Source: DATLAN01 sp035527455
GTDB taxonomy: Bacteria > Planctomycetota > Planctomycetia > Pirellulales > Thermoguttaceae
NCBI GenBank assembly: GCA_035527455.1
Contig: DATLAN010000149.1
Coordinates: 1 to 13,962, forward strand
Direction: 5' to 3'
Length of the DNA: 13,962 bases
Below, piece by piece: positions 6,182-12,142 of the stretch (its first letter is position 1; the number at the start of each line of letters is the position of its first letter). The notes beneath the pieces were generated by a model. The model was not told where the DNA came from. It did no database searches and saw only the letters and a list, made by a program, of their open reading frames with translations. Both the position numbers and the translations under genes were made by a program.

Positions 6182-7580
6182 CGTGATCGATTCCGCCGCC
6201 GCCTTCCCGGCCCCCACCGAACTGGGCGAGTGGGGAATTCCCCAGGGCATGGTCGAGCAATACTTTGGCCCTTGGGCGATGCACGAGGAGTCGTTCCACC
6301 AGCTCCGCGGCGTCGTCGAGACGATGGACTTGCGGCAACACGTCCGTATCTCGATCGAGCAGCAAGAGGCCCAGCCGCCCAAATCGGCCTACGATCTGGC
6401 CGCCGACTACGAGGTCACCGAGTCAAAGCTCGGCGTGATCCCTATCGTGGGCACGCTGACCAAGTACCGCAGCAGCTTCTCCCAGGGCAACTCGACAATC
6501 CTCCTGCAAGCCAAGATCCGCAACGCCCTGGCCAACGAGCGCGTGCGGGCGATCGTCCTGAAAATCGACAGCCCCGGCGGAACCGCCGCCGGGACCCGCG
6601 AGGTGGCCGAAGCGGTCGCCGCCGCCAACAAGCAGAAGCCCGTCTTCGCCTACATCGACGACCTCGGCGCGTCGGCCGCCTATTGGATCGCCAGCCAGGC
6701 CAGCAAGGTCTTCGTCAACGCCACGGGAATGCTGCCCTCGATCGGCACCTACGGCGTCGTCTACGACTATTCGGCCCAGGCATCGATGATCGGCGTCAAG
6801 ACCCATGTGATCCGGGCCGGGGCGTACAAGGGCATGGGCGCGCCCGGCACGGAGGTCACCGCCGAGCAGCTCGCCGAGTGGCAGCGGCTGATCGACGGCC
6901 TCAATGACTTTTTCATCCGCGGCGTAGCCCGCGGCCGCAAGATGACGCTGGCCGCCGTGAAACAACTGGCCGACGGCCGCGTCCATATCGGCGCCGAGGC
7001 CGTCGAATTGGGACTGGCCGACGCCGTGCAGACCTTCGAGGAAACCTTGGGCCAACTGGCCCCCAAACGATCGACGAAAGGAAAACTCATGTCCGAAGAC
7101 ACGACTACCGCCGTGCAGCCGACCACGTTGGCCGAGCTGAAAAAGGCGTGCGTGGGGGCCAATAGCGACTGGCTCCTGGCCCAACTGGAAAATGAAGCCA
7201 CGCTCGACCAGGCCCGCACCGCCTGGTCGCAAGAGCAGGACCGACGGCTCAAGGCCGCGCAGGAAGAAACCGCCAAGGCCAAGGCCGACGCCGAAGAGGC
7301 CAAGAAGGCCGCCGAGACGCGGACCGAGGGCGACGGCGTTCAGCCGGTCGGCGCCGGACTGGGCAAGGCTGCCGGCGGCGGCGACATCGACGACGCCGAA
7401 CAGCAGTGGCACGAGGCGGTCAACGCGAACTACAAGCGGTTCGTCGCCCTGGGCGAACCGAACAACGCCGCCCGCAGCCACGCGGTGACCCAGGCCAAAC
7501 GGGACAACCCCGAGCTACACGAGGCCTACCTCGAGTCGTACACCCAGCGCCACGGCCGCCCCAACCCCCGCCGCCGCTAG
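6171..7580 (+). CDS. Capsid maturation protease, S49 (SppA/lambda C-like), with C-terminal scaffold region
   Basis: 469 residues. The S49 serine protease domain spans about residues 85-290: LKIDSPGGTAAGTREVAEA at 130-148 forms the oxyanion region, the nucleophile is probably Ser168 in DDLGASAAYWIAS, and the general base Lys220 in AGAYKGMG. These are the expected Ser-Lys pair of phage head proteases. After residue 307 the chain changes to a scaffold-like, charged helical region with a strong coiled-coil stretch (EETAKAKADAEEAKKAAE near 365-382) and an Arg-rich end. As in lambda C/Nu3, the protease carries a scaffold module that directs it into the prohead and is later degraded. The start is set by GGGAGG at 6157-6162, 8 bases before ATG; it overlaps the portal gene by 11 bases. 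Confidence 0.93.
   Translation: MPSDVIDSAAAFPAPTELGEWGIPQGMVEQYFGPWAMHEESFHQLRGVVETMDLRQHVRISIEQQEAQPPKSAYDLAADYEVTESKLGVIPIVGTLTKYRSSFSQGNSTILLQAKIRNALANERVRAIVLKIDSPGGTAAGTREVAEAVAAANKQKPVFAYIDDLGASAAYWIASQASKVFVNATGMLPSIGTYGVVYDYSAQASMIGVKTHVIRAGAYKGMGAPGTEVTAEQLAEWQRLIDGLNDFFIRGVARGRKMTLAAVKQLADGRVHIGAEAVELGLADAVQTFEETLGQLAPKRSTKGKLMSEDTTTAVQPTTLAELKKACVGANSDWLLAQLENEATLDQARTAWSQEQDRRLKAAQEETAKAKADAEEAKKAAETRTEGDGVQPVGAGLGKAAGGGDIDDAEQQWHEAVNANYKRFVALGEPNNAARSHAVTQAKRDNPELHEAYLESYTQRHGRPNPRRR
7077..7082 (+). promoter_or_regulatory. Internal ribosome binding site for nested scaffold protein
   Basis: AAAGGA lies 6 bases before an in-frame ATG at 7089 inside the protease gene. It is one of the better Shine-Dalgarno sequences in the window, and it falls at the junction between protease domain and coiled-coil region, where a separate scaffold start is expected. 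Confidence 0.75.
7089..7580 (+). CDS. Nested scaffold protein (Nu3-like), in-frame internal start
   Basis: 163 residues identical to protease residues 307-469, made from an internal start. Begins MSEDTTTAVQPTTLAELKKA; the central part is Ala/Lys/Glu-rich and should form a coiled coil; the C-terminal part (DDAEQQWHEAVNANYKRFVA, then a helix, ending HGRPNPRRR) is the likely capsid-binding, basic tail. Scaffolds of lambda type are encoded exactly this way so that many scaffold copies are made per protease copy. The evidence is the AAAGGA six bases upstream, the match of the start to the domain border, and the composition. What cannot be seen is whether the internal start is used. Confidence 0.7.
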   Translation: MSEDTTTAVQPTTLAELKKACVGANSDWLLAQLENEATLDQARTAWSQEQDRRLKAAQEETAKAKADAEEAKKAAETRTEGDGVQPVGAGLGKAAGGGDIDDAEQQWHEAVNANYKRFVALGEPNNAARSHAVTQAKRDNPELHEAYLESYTQRHGRPNPRRR

Positions 7581-7603
7581 TCCCCACGCGCGCCCCAACA
7601 CGC

Positions 7604-7620
7604 CGGCGGTCGCGCCGCCG
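7604..7620 (+). promoter_or_regulatory. Small GC hairpin between scaffold and decoration genes
   Basis: CGGCGG (7604-7609) pairs perfectly with CCGCCG (7615-7620) across a 5-base loop, in the 81-base gap before the decoration gene. There is no T-run after it, so a true intrinsic terminator is unlikely; it could be an mRNA processing or stabilising element for the highly expressed shell genes. Confidence 0.35.
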
Positions 7621-7661
7621 AACCCTGCAACAACCTTTCGCAATCACAAGGAAACCCGATC

Positions 7662-8495
7662 ATGGCTCAACTCATGGACGTGGCCACCAAGACGGCTACC
7701 ACCGCCGAGGCGATCACCCAGCATCGCCTGGTGCGGTTCGATAGCTCGCTGGATTACGTCTACTGCGACTCCGGCGAGCTGCCCATCGGCCCGGTCGACC
7801 GCTACCGGGCCAGCGGCGTCGAGGCGATGGCGCAGATCCTCGCCAACAAGCCGGGCACGGTCAAACTGACCGCCAGCGGGGCGATCTCCGCCCTGGCCCG
7901 CGTCTTCACCGCCGACGACGGCAAGATCACCGCCACCAACACCGGCGTCCTCGTGGGCGTCGCCCTGCTGGCCGCCACCGCCGACGGCGACGTGATCGAG
8001 GTCCTGCCCGATCTGAAGCGGGTCCCCTACGTCAACACGGTCGCCGACTCGGTCAAGGGGGCCACCTCCACCGCGGAGGTCGATTGTGGGATCACCTTCA
8101 CCGTCCCGGCCAACGAGCTGATCGCCGGATCGATCATCCGCGTCCGCGCCCAGGGCATCGTCGTCGACCAGGACACCACGCCGCAGTGCGATGTCAAGCT
8201 CTACGCCGGCACGGAGATCATCGCCACGGCGACCGTCGGCGCCGCGGCCGACAACGACCAGTGCCTGATCCTGGCCGACATCGTGATCCGCACGATCGGG
8301 TCCTCCGGCACGCTGGTCGCCTTCGCCGCCGTCAGCTTCGACGCCGCCGCCACGGCCCTGGGCTCCGCCCTGAAGGCCTCGGCCACCGAGGACACCACCA
8401 GCGGGTTGACGATCAAATGCACCGTGCAATTCAACGCCAGCCACGCCGACAACACGTTCCGCCTCGACATGCTGGAAGTCGAGCACATTCGCTAA
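7662..8495 (+). CDS. Capsid decoration/cement protein (DUF2190-like) with extra C-terminal beta-sandwich-like domain
   Basis: 277 residues, about twice the usual length of DUF2190 proteins. Residues 1-116 match the DUF2190 pattern: a Thr/Ala-rich start with KTATTAEAITQHRLVRF, ELPIGPVDRYRASG, then TVKLTASGAISALARVFTAD, and GVLVGVALLAATADGDVIEV. Such proteins sit on the outside of HK97-fold shells and stabilise them, in the lambda D position. Residues about 145-277 form a second beta-rich domain (FTVPANELIAGSIIRVRAQG, DVKLYAGTEIIATATV, LADIVIRTIGSSGTLVAFA, TFRLDMLEVEHIR) resembling the jelly-roll-like modules often found on phage tail fibres and appendages. It would be displayed on the capsid surface. 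Start set by AAGGAA at 7648-7653, 8 bases upstream. Function of the second domain is inferred. Confidence 0.8.
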   Translation: MAQLMDVATKTATTAEAITQHRLVRFDSSLDYVYCDSGELPIGPVDRYRASGVEAMAQILANKPGTVKLTASGAISALARVFTADDGKITATNTGVLVGVALLAATADGDVIEVLPDLKRVPYVNTVADSVKGATSTAEVDCGITFTVPANELIAGSIIRVRAQGIVVDQDTTPQCDVKLYAGTEIIATATVGAAADNDQCLILADIVIRTIGSSGTLVAFAAVSFDAAATALGSALKASATEDTTSGLTIKCTVQFNASHADNTFRLDMLEVEHIR

Positions 8496-8669
8496 CGTCA
8501 CTAGGGAGGTTCGCCCCACCCGTCCACAAACTGGGCCGCGTGCTTCCGCGCGTGGCCGCCTAGGGCGAAAACCGGGAGTCATGCCCCGGCGAGCTTAGCC
8601 CGAACAAGTGCAGCCTTCGGGGGCTGCGCGTGAGAGCGCGCGGCCCCATCCCTTTGGAGGCTGACACAC
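8496..8669 (+). promoter_or_regulatory. Structured 174-base leader of the major capsid gene
   Basis: No gene is seen here. The RNA can form several strong stems. (1) 8508-8516 with 8563-8573, 9 pairs and a 2-base bulge. (2) Inside it, 8534-8543 with 8548-8557, 10 pairs including two G-U, closed by UUCC. (3) 8572-8576 with 8585-8589, which competes with the end of (1). (4) 8610-8615 with 8622-8627. (5) 8620-8630 with 8637-8647, 11 pairs with one U-G, loop UGAGAG; (4) and (5) exclude each other. GGAGG at 8656-8660 lies 9 bases before the capsid ATG, right after stem (5). No T-run follows any stem. Confidence 0.55.
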
Positions 8670-9656
8670 ATGTCTTCCCCGACCAGTTCGCTGACTTCCT
8701 ATCGGCCTGACATCGCGTCGGCCTTGGAGGAGTTCAACCTCGCCATGGACCGCCAGGGGTTCATTGGCCACCGCATCTTGCCGGTGATCCACACCCGCAA
8801 CGCGGGCGGGGTCTTCGGCAAGATCCCCATCGAGCAGTTGCTGCAAACCCACACCACTGAGCGGGCCCCGGGCTCCGGCTACGCGCGGGGCAACTGGCAA
8901 TTCACCAACGACAGCTTCGCCACCGTCGAGCACGGTTGGGAGGAGCCCGTCGACGAGAACGACCGCAACGTCTACGCCGAGTGGTTCAACGACGACGTCG
9001 ACACGATCGCCGGCCAGCGGGCCTTCGACTTCGTTCTGCGTAACGCCGAACTCCGCGCCGCCGCGCTGCTGTTCAACGCCACCACCTGGACCGGGGCCAC
9101 GCTGACCACGGCGATCACCAACGAGTGGGACGACGCCACCAACGCCACGCCGATCGTCGACGTCACCGCCGCCAAGGCCAAGGTCTGGGCCCTCACCGGC
9201 ATCTGGCCCAACGCGGTGATCCTGAACCGCACGGTCTTCAACAACCTGCGGGTCACCGACGAGATCAAGGACGCCATCGCCTCCAGCGGGGCCGGCGACC
9301 GCACGCTGATCCGCGACATCACCGAGGCCCAGATCGCCCAGGCATTCGACGTCGACCACGTCCTGGTCGCCGGCTCGGCCAAGAACACGGCCAAGGAGGG
9401 CCAGGCCGTCTCGATCTCCTCGATCTGGAGTAACGAGTACGTGATGGTCGCCCGGGTCGGCGTCACCAACGACCTGAAGGAGCCCTGCGTCGGCCGCACC
9501 TTCCACTGGCCGGGCGACAACTCGGACCCGCTGGGGTACGTCGAGGAGTACGAGGAGCCGCAGACCCGCTCGCAGATCATCCGCGTTCGCCACCAGGTGC
9601 AGGAGAAAGTCCTCTACACCGAGTGCGCGCACCTGCTGAGCAACGCCACCACGTAA
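8670..9656 (+). CDS. Major capsid protein (HK97 fold inferred, gpE position)
   Basis: 328 residues, right for an unprocessed HK97-fold major capsid protein. It builds the icosahedral shell. The chain starts with a short arm (SYRPDIASALEEFNLAMDRQ), followed by an E-loop-like strand region (GGVFGKIPIEQLLQTHTTER, then APGSGYARGNWQFTND), a spine-helix candidate at about residues 105-135 (NDDVDTIAGQRAFDFVLRNA) and a mixed alpha/beta P and A domain to the end. A motif pair NAVILNRTVFNNLRVTDEIK and RVGVTNDLKEPCVGRTFHWP is typical of phage capsid proteins that follow DUF2190 or D-type decoration genes. GGAGG nine bases before the start predicts strong translation. The call rests on position between decoration protein and FI/FII-like genes as well as sequence pattern; there is no separate scaffold delta domain, consistent with the nested scaffold upstream. 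Confidence 0.88.
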   Translation: MSSPTSSLTSYRPDIASALEEFNLAMDRQGFIGHRILPVIHTRNAGGVFGKIPIEQLLQTHTTERAPGSGYARGNWQFTNDSFATVEHGWEEPVDENDRNVYAEWFNDDVDTIAGQRAFDFVLRNAELRAAALLFNATTWTGATLTTAITNEWDDATNATPIVDVTAAKAKVWALTGIWPNAVILNRTVFNNLRVTDEIKDAIASSGAGDRTLIRDITEAQIAQAFDVDHVLVAGSAKNTAKEGQAVSISSIWSNEYVMVARVGVTNDLKEPCVGRTFHWPGDNSDPLGYVEEYEEPQTRSQIIRVRHQVQEKVLYTECAHLLSNATT

Positions 9657-9662
9657 GCAAGC

Positions 9663-9690
9663 GGGGATTGGGGATTGGGGATTGGGGATT
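9663..9690 (+). repeat. Four tandem GGGGATT units; G-quadruplex motif
   Basis: Four exact 7-base units, starting 7 bases after the capsid stop codon. Four G4 runs with three-base loops (9663-9687) make a canonical G-quadruplex motif on the sense strand, so in both the coding DNA strand and the mRNA. The last unit can alternatively pair with TCCCC at 9694-9698 across a 5-base loop. Confidence 0.9.
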
Positions 9691-9698
9691 CATTCCCC

Positions 9699-9740
9699 AG
9701 CCCATCCCGCCGATCCCGTTGATCCTGTCCATATCCCAAG
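9699..9740. repeat. Dispersed repeat of ACAGGATCA type (- strand)
   Basis: Read on the - strand, the segment up to about 9700 gives GGACAGGATCAACGGGATCG followed by GCGGGATGGG, a serial GGGAT/GGATCA pattern. The nine bases ACAGGATCA also occur on the + strand at 3791-3799 inside the ParB-like gene. It fills the capsid to FI-like junction together with the GGGGATT units; the following AAGGAA at 9738-9743 is the next gene's ribosome binding site. Confidence 0.5.
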
Positions 9741-9750
9741 GAATCACCCC

Positions 9751-10344
9751 ATGGCCAAGAACAAACCCGCGGCCCAGCCGGCCGCGCCACCCCCGGCCGC
9801 ATCGGCGACGGGGCCGGACTCGCCCGCGCCCAATCCGCCGGCCGGCGCGACGCCGCCGCCCGCGGAATCGAAACCGACCGCCCCCGCCGGCCCCGATCCG
9901 ATCGCCGTTCGCCTCAATCAAGACCGGATCGTCAATCATGTCCCGTTGTCGATCGGGACGCTGTTGGCGATCCTGCGGCCGCTGAAGCTCGTCCCGAAGC
10001 GAATTTGCGAAATGGTCCGCAACGACTTCGCGGCCATCGCCCCGCCCGACGAGAAGCAACCGGAAATCCTCGCGGTCACGATGACCCGCGACCACGCCGG
10101 CGAGGCGATCGCCGGCGACGTGCTGGCCACGCTCGAGCTGACCGACCCGGGCGCGTTGCTGGGGGTCAACTTCCTCGTCGACGCCGTGCTCGGCGGGACC
10201 AAGGCCGGCGTCGTCAAGCTCGAACCGCATCGCCCCAAGCCCCCGCCCGCGGCCCGCCCGCCTCTCGCCGCCGAGCGGGAAGGGCGAGCCATCGACCAGA
10301 AGACGGAGGGGAGCGGCCAGGATTCCGGTGATTCCCAGGATTAG
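9751..10344 (+). CDS. Hypothetical head protein in the lambda FI position
   Basis: 197 residues, no family recognised. Residues 1-50 are a Pro/Ala-rich low-complexity tail. Residues about 51-165 form a folded core: PIAVRLNQDRIVNHVPLSIG, a helix LLAILRPLKLVPKRICEMVR, then AIAPPDEKQPEILAVTMTRD and a last helix-rich part ending VVKLEPHRP. The C-terminal 30 residues are again disordered (GSGQDSGDSQD) and are encoded by repeat-like CAGGATT sequence. The start is chosen at 9751 because AAGGAA lies 7 bases upstream; an in-frame ATG at 9682 would add residues read from repeat DNA only. Lambda FI, also disordered and variable, assists terminase-prohead docking and lies in the same position; a similar role is only an inference. 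Confidence 0.7.
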   Translation: MAKNKPAAQPAAPPPAASATGPDSPAPNPPAGATPPPAESKPTAPAGPDPIAVRLNQDRIVNHVPLSIGTLLAILRPLKLVPKRICEMVRNDFAAIAPPDEKQPEILAVTMTRDHAGEAIAGDVLATLELTDPGALLGVNFLVDAVLGGTKAGVVKLEPHRPKPPPAARPPLAAEREGRAIDQKTEGSGQDSGDSQD

Positions 10345-10351
10345 GCGAAAA

Positions 10352-10377
10352 CCCTAAATCCCTAAATCCCCGTCCCC
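10352..10377 (-). repeat. C-run repeat; G-quadruplex motif on the - strand
   Basis: Four C-runs (10352-10354, 10360-10362, 10368-10371, 10374-10377) separated by TAAAT, TAAAT and GT. The - strand therefore has four runs of at least three G with short loops. It begins 7 bases after the stop of the preceding gene. Confidence 0.7.
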
Positions 10378-10412
10378 TTTGTGCCTTCGTACCTTCGTGC
10401 GAGCCGCTTGCC
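10377..10412 (+). repeat. Dispersed repeat CTTTGTGCCTTCGT type, copy 1
   Basis: CTTTGTGCCTTCGT followed by ACCTTCGTGCGAGCC. The 14 bases CCTTCGTGCGAGCC (10392-10405) recur at 13086-13099. The reverse strand reads as the EGTKAQ-type pseudo-peptide well known from spurious translations of host intergenic repeats. It directly precedes the FII-like start codon. Confidence 0.7.
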
Positions 10413-10787
10413 ATGTCCTCCCGCGCCGACGCCATCTTCCAGACCGCTGCCGCCGCCCACGCCGACGTGTTCGCCGACACCTCGGCCGTGGTCGTCGTCA
10501 CCGACCCCGACGGCGAGACGGCCACCACGCTTGACCAGCCGATACTCGGGGCGATCGAGACCCGCGAGGAGATGGACGACAGCGGCAAGACGCGGCACGT
10601 CTTCCGCCGGACGTTGGGCATTCTGCGGACCGAGATCGACCGGCCCAAGCTCCGCTCGACCGTGTCGATCGATTCCGACGAGTGGCACATTAACGAGATC
10701 CTCCGCCAGGGCCCGGGCATCACCACGGCGGAACTCTATCAAGGCCGGCTGGCCCGGGCCGCCGGCGAGGGATACACGCGAGGTTGA
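10413..10787 (+). CDS. Head-tail joining protein, FII-like
   Basis: 124 residues, close to lambda FII (117), the protein that caps the portal-W complex and provides the tail docking surface. The N-terminal helix MSSRADAIFQTAAAAHADVF is followed by strands with the pattern LGAIETREEMDDSGKTRHVF, RRTLGILRTEIDRPKLRSTV, and a final DEWHINEILRQGPGIT then AELYQGRLAR. This layout, with a W-x-I/V-x-x-I strand after a 'set value' loop and a G-R ending, is usual for FII and related head-tail adaptors. No Shine-Dalgarno is seen before the start, which directly follows a dispersed repeat. The stop lies 3 bases before the next ATG. Family call from length, pattern and position. Confidence 0.75.
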   Translation: MSSRADAIFQTAAAAHADVFADTSAVVVVTDPDGETATTLDQPILGAIETREEMDDSGKTRHVFRRTLGILRTEIDRPKLRSTVSIDSDEWHINEILRQGPGITTAELYQGRLARAAGEGYTRG

Positions 10788-10790
10788 CGC

Positions 10791-11054
10791 ATGGAGTTGC
10801 ACCAGTACGTCGGCGTCGGTGTGTCCGTGCTGCTGGCCACCGTGCCGGCGGCGTTCGTGGTCTGCTGGAAGCTGGCCACGTTGACTGCCAACCTCGCCGC
10901 GGCCACCAGGTCGCTGGAAGAAGTGAAGGGCAATATCGCCATCCTCTTCGCCCGCGAGGAGCGGCGGCACTGCGAGCGCCACGATGCGACCATCGGACAA
11001 CTCGACCGTCGCGTGACCGACGTGGAAAAGACCCTCCGCCACCAAGAGGCTTGA
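10791..11054 (+). CDS. Small single-pass membrane protein with coiled coil
   Basis: 87 residues. One transmembrane segment at about residues 6-27 (YVGVGVSVLLATVPAAFVVC), then a heptad-like helix from 30 to 85 (LTANLAAATRSLEEVKGNIA, later IGQLDRRVTDVEKTLRHQ). The N-out or N-in topology cannot be settled, but the charged helix after the membrane segment suggests a short periplasmic N-terminus with the coiled coil inside. Start three bases after the FII-like stop, stop three bases before the next ATG, so it is translated with the connector genes. Possible roles: holin-like or spanin-like lysis factor, membrane anchor of assembly, or a superinfection factor. None can be chosen from sequence; a lysis gene would be unusual in this place. 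Confidence 0.75.
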   Translation: MELHQYVGVGVSVLLATVPAAFVVCWKLATLTANLAAATRSLEEVKGNIAILFAREERRHCERHDATIGQLDRRVTDVEKTLRHQEA

Positions 11055-11057
11055 CCC

Positions 11058-11606
11058 ATGCCCGTCCCCGTCCGCGCCGAACATTGCGTCTCCGCCGCCC
11101 AAGAGGCCTTGCGGCTCACGCTGGCGGCGTCGACCACGTTCCGCGACTGGACGGGAACCAGCGGCCCCGGCACGGCCATCGACTACGTCCACCACGAGCA
11201 GCTCCCTCAGCCGGCCAGCGGCGAGAGCTACACCGAGGCCGAGCTGCTGAGTTACCGCCCCTACGCCATCGTGACCACGCAGAGTGCGCACGGCTTCGCC
11301 AAGCGCTTCCGCGCCATGTCGGGCCAGCGGGCCGACTTCGTCAGCTCGGGCGTGCTGTGGCTGATGCTGATCCAGGCCGTCCCCAGCGGCTACAGCGACG
11401 GCCAGGCCGACCTCGCCTTCCGCAACACGATCGGCGGGATCATCGAGGACCTTTGCCAGCTCGCCTGGACCACCGACACCGAGCAGTACCTGGCGATCAC
11501 CGAAATCCGCCTCGCCCGCGACCTCTGGCGGAGCCACGAGAAGCACCAGCCGCACCAGGGGATCGAACACAACGCGGTCCTCGAAATCACCTGGGGGGTG
11601 CAATGA
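11058..11606 (+). CDS. Probable tail terminator/completion protein (gpU-type position)
   Basis: 182 residues. The first half holds a helix (CVSAAQEALRLTLAASTTFR) and a loop region with YVHHEQLPQPASGESYTEAE; then RPYAIVTTQSAHGFAKRFRA, the strand-forming SSGVLWLMLIQAVPSGYSDG, a long helix FRNTIGGIIEDLCQLAW, and the terminal strand EHNAVLEITWGVQ. The ending in a V/L-x-I-x-W-G-V strand after a long linker is usual for tail terminator proteins, which cap the tail tube at the head end. Longer than lambda U (131 residues), so an orthologous relation is not claimed. Stop and the next start overlap (ATGA). Confidence 0.6.
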   Translation: MPVPVRAEHCVSAAQEALRLTLAASTTFRDWTGTSGPGTAIDYVHHEQLPQPASGESYTEAELLSYRPYAIVTTQSAHGFAKRFRAMSGQRADFVSSGVLWLMLIQAVPSGYSDGQADLAFRNTIGGIIEDLCQLAWTTDTEQYLAITEIRLARDLWRSHEKHQPHQGIEHNAVLEITWGVQ

Positions 11607-12130
11607 TCGTCAACATCGAGCTAAAGGCCCGCGGCCCGGTCCCCGGCCTGAACATCGGCCCGCGGGAAATGAACAGCGTGATCCGCGAGACGTGGATCGA
11701 CGTGGGCACGTACTGGTTCGTCCACTTCCGCGGCAAGCACTTCACCAAGCAAGGGGCCGCCGAATACGGCTACGCCCCCCGCCGCGGCGAGCGGATGGTC
11801 GAGTCCCGCGCCAAGGGCTGGGCCGGCACCTACACCGGCCGGAAGTTCCTGGAACACCACCACACCCGGCCGCTCGTGTTGACCGGCGAGACCGAGGCCG
11901 GCAGCCGCGGCGCCACCATCCGCGGCTTCGCCACCCGCAACGCCAGCCGCGTCGAGATCGCCATAGGCGCGCCGAAGCTCAATTTCCATATCAACCGCTC
12001 GCGGGTCGATCCGGCCAAGGAAATGCGGACCATTTCCGAGCGCGAGAAGCGCATCCTCCGCGAGCAGTTCGAGTCCCACTTCGACCGCCGCGTCGACGCC
12101 TTCCGATCCACCACCGTCATCGTAATCTAA
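11603..12130 (+). CDS. Probable tail completion / virion morphogenesis protein (gpZ or HK97 gp10-like)
   Basis: 175 residues. Starts at the ATGA overlap with the preceding gene; the frame is open far upstream but only through other genes. An N-terminal helix MNSVIRETWIDVGTYWFVHF is followed by GKHFTKQGAAEYGYAPRRGE, then YTGRKFLEHHHTRPLVLTGE, strands (GATIRGFATRNASRVEIAIG), and a C-terminal RTISEREKRILREQFESHFD. The order 'amphipathic helix, K/R-rich loop, R-P-L-x-L-T-G-E/L, strands, E-R-x-x-L' is that of neck proteins such as HK97 gp10 and phage virion morphogenesis proteins, which connect head and tail. In lambda the order is Z then U; here the probable counterparts are swapped. Moderate confidence. 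Confidence 0.65.
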   Translation: MIVNIELKARGPVPGLNIGPREMNSVIRETWIDVGTYWFVHFRGKHFTKQGAAEYGYAPRRGERMVESRAKGWAGTYTGRKFLEHHHTRPLVLTGETEAGSRGATIRGFATRNASRVEIAIGAPKLNFHINRSRVDPAKEMRTISEREKRILREQFESHFDRRVDAFRSTTVIVI

Positions 12131-12142
12131 AGGACTAATCCC

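Noticed and set aside
4034..6382. Very long open frame on the - strand (782 codons)
   Set aside because: It lies wholly antisense to the repeat gap, gpW-like, portal and start of the protease genes; a product of GC-rich, C-ending codon use. No domain is recognisable.
8581..8598. Five-codon reading frame MPRRA in the capsid leader
   Set aside because: Its GGGAG is only two bases from the ATG and the sequence is explained by stems; too little evidence for a leader peptide.
8496..8669. tRNA or known riboswitch in the capsid leader
   Set aside because: GGTTCGCC looks faintly like a T-arm, but no acceptor stem, anticodon arm or known aptamer core can be drawn.
9663..9690. Tandem units as a CRISPR-like array or iteron origin
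   Set aside because: Seven-base units without spacers; no replication or Cas genes nearby.
9682..9750. Earlier in-frame ATG for the FI-position gene
   Set aside because: The added residues would be coded by dispersed repeat DNA and the ATG has no proper ribosome binding site, whereas 9751 does.
10784..11602. Upstream part of the long frame containing the gp10-like gene
   Set aside because: Out-of-frame reading of the membrane and terminator-like genes; the ATGA overlap at 11603 is the natural start.
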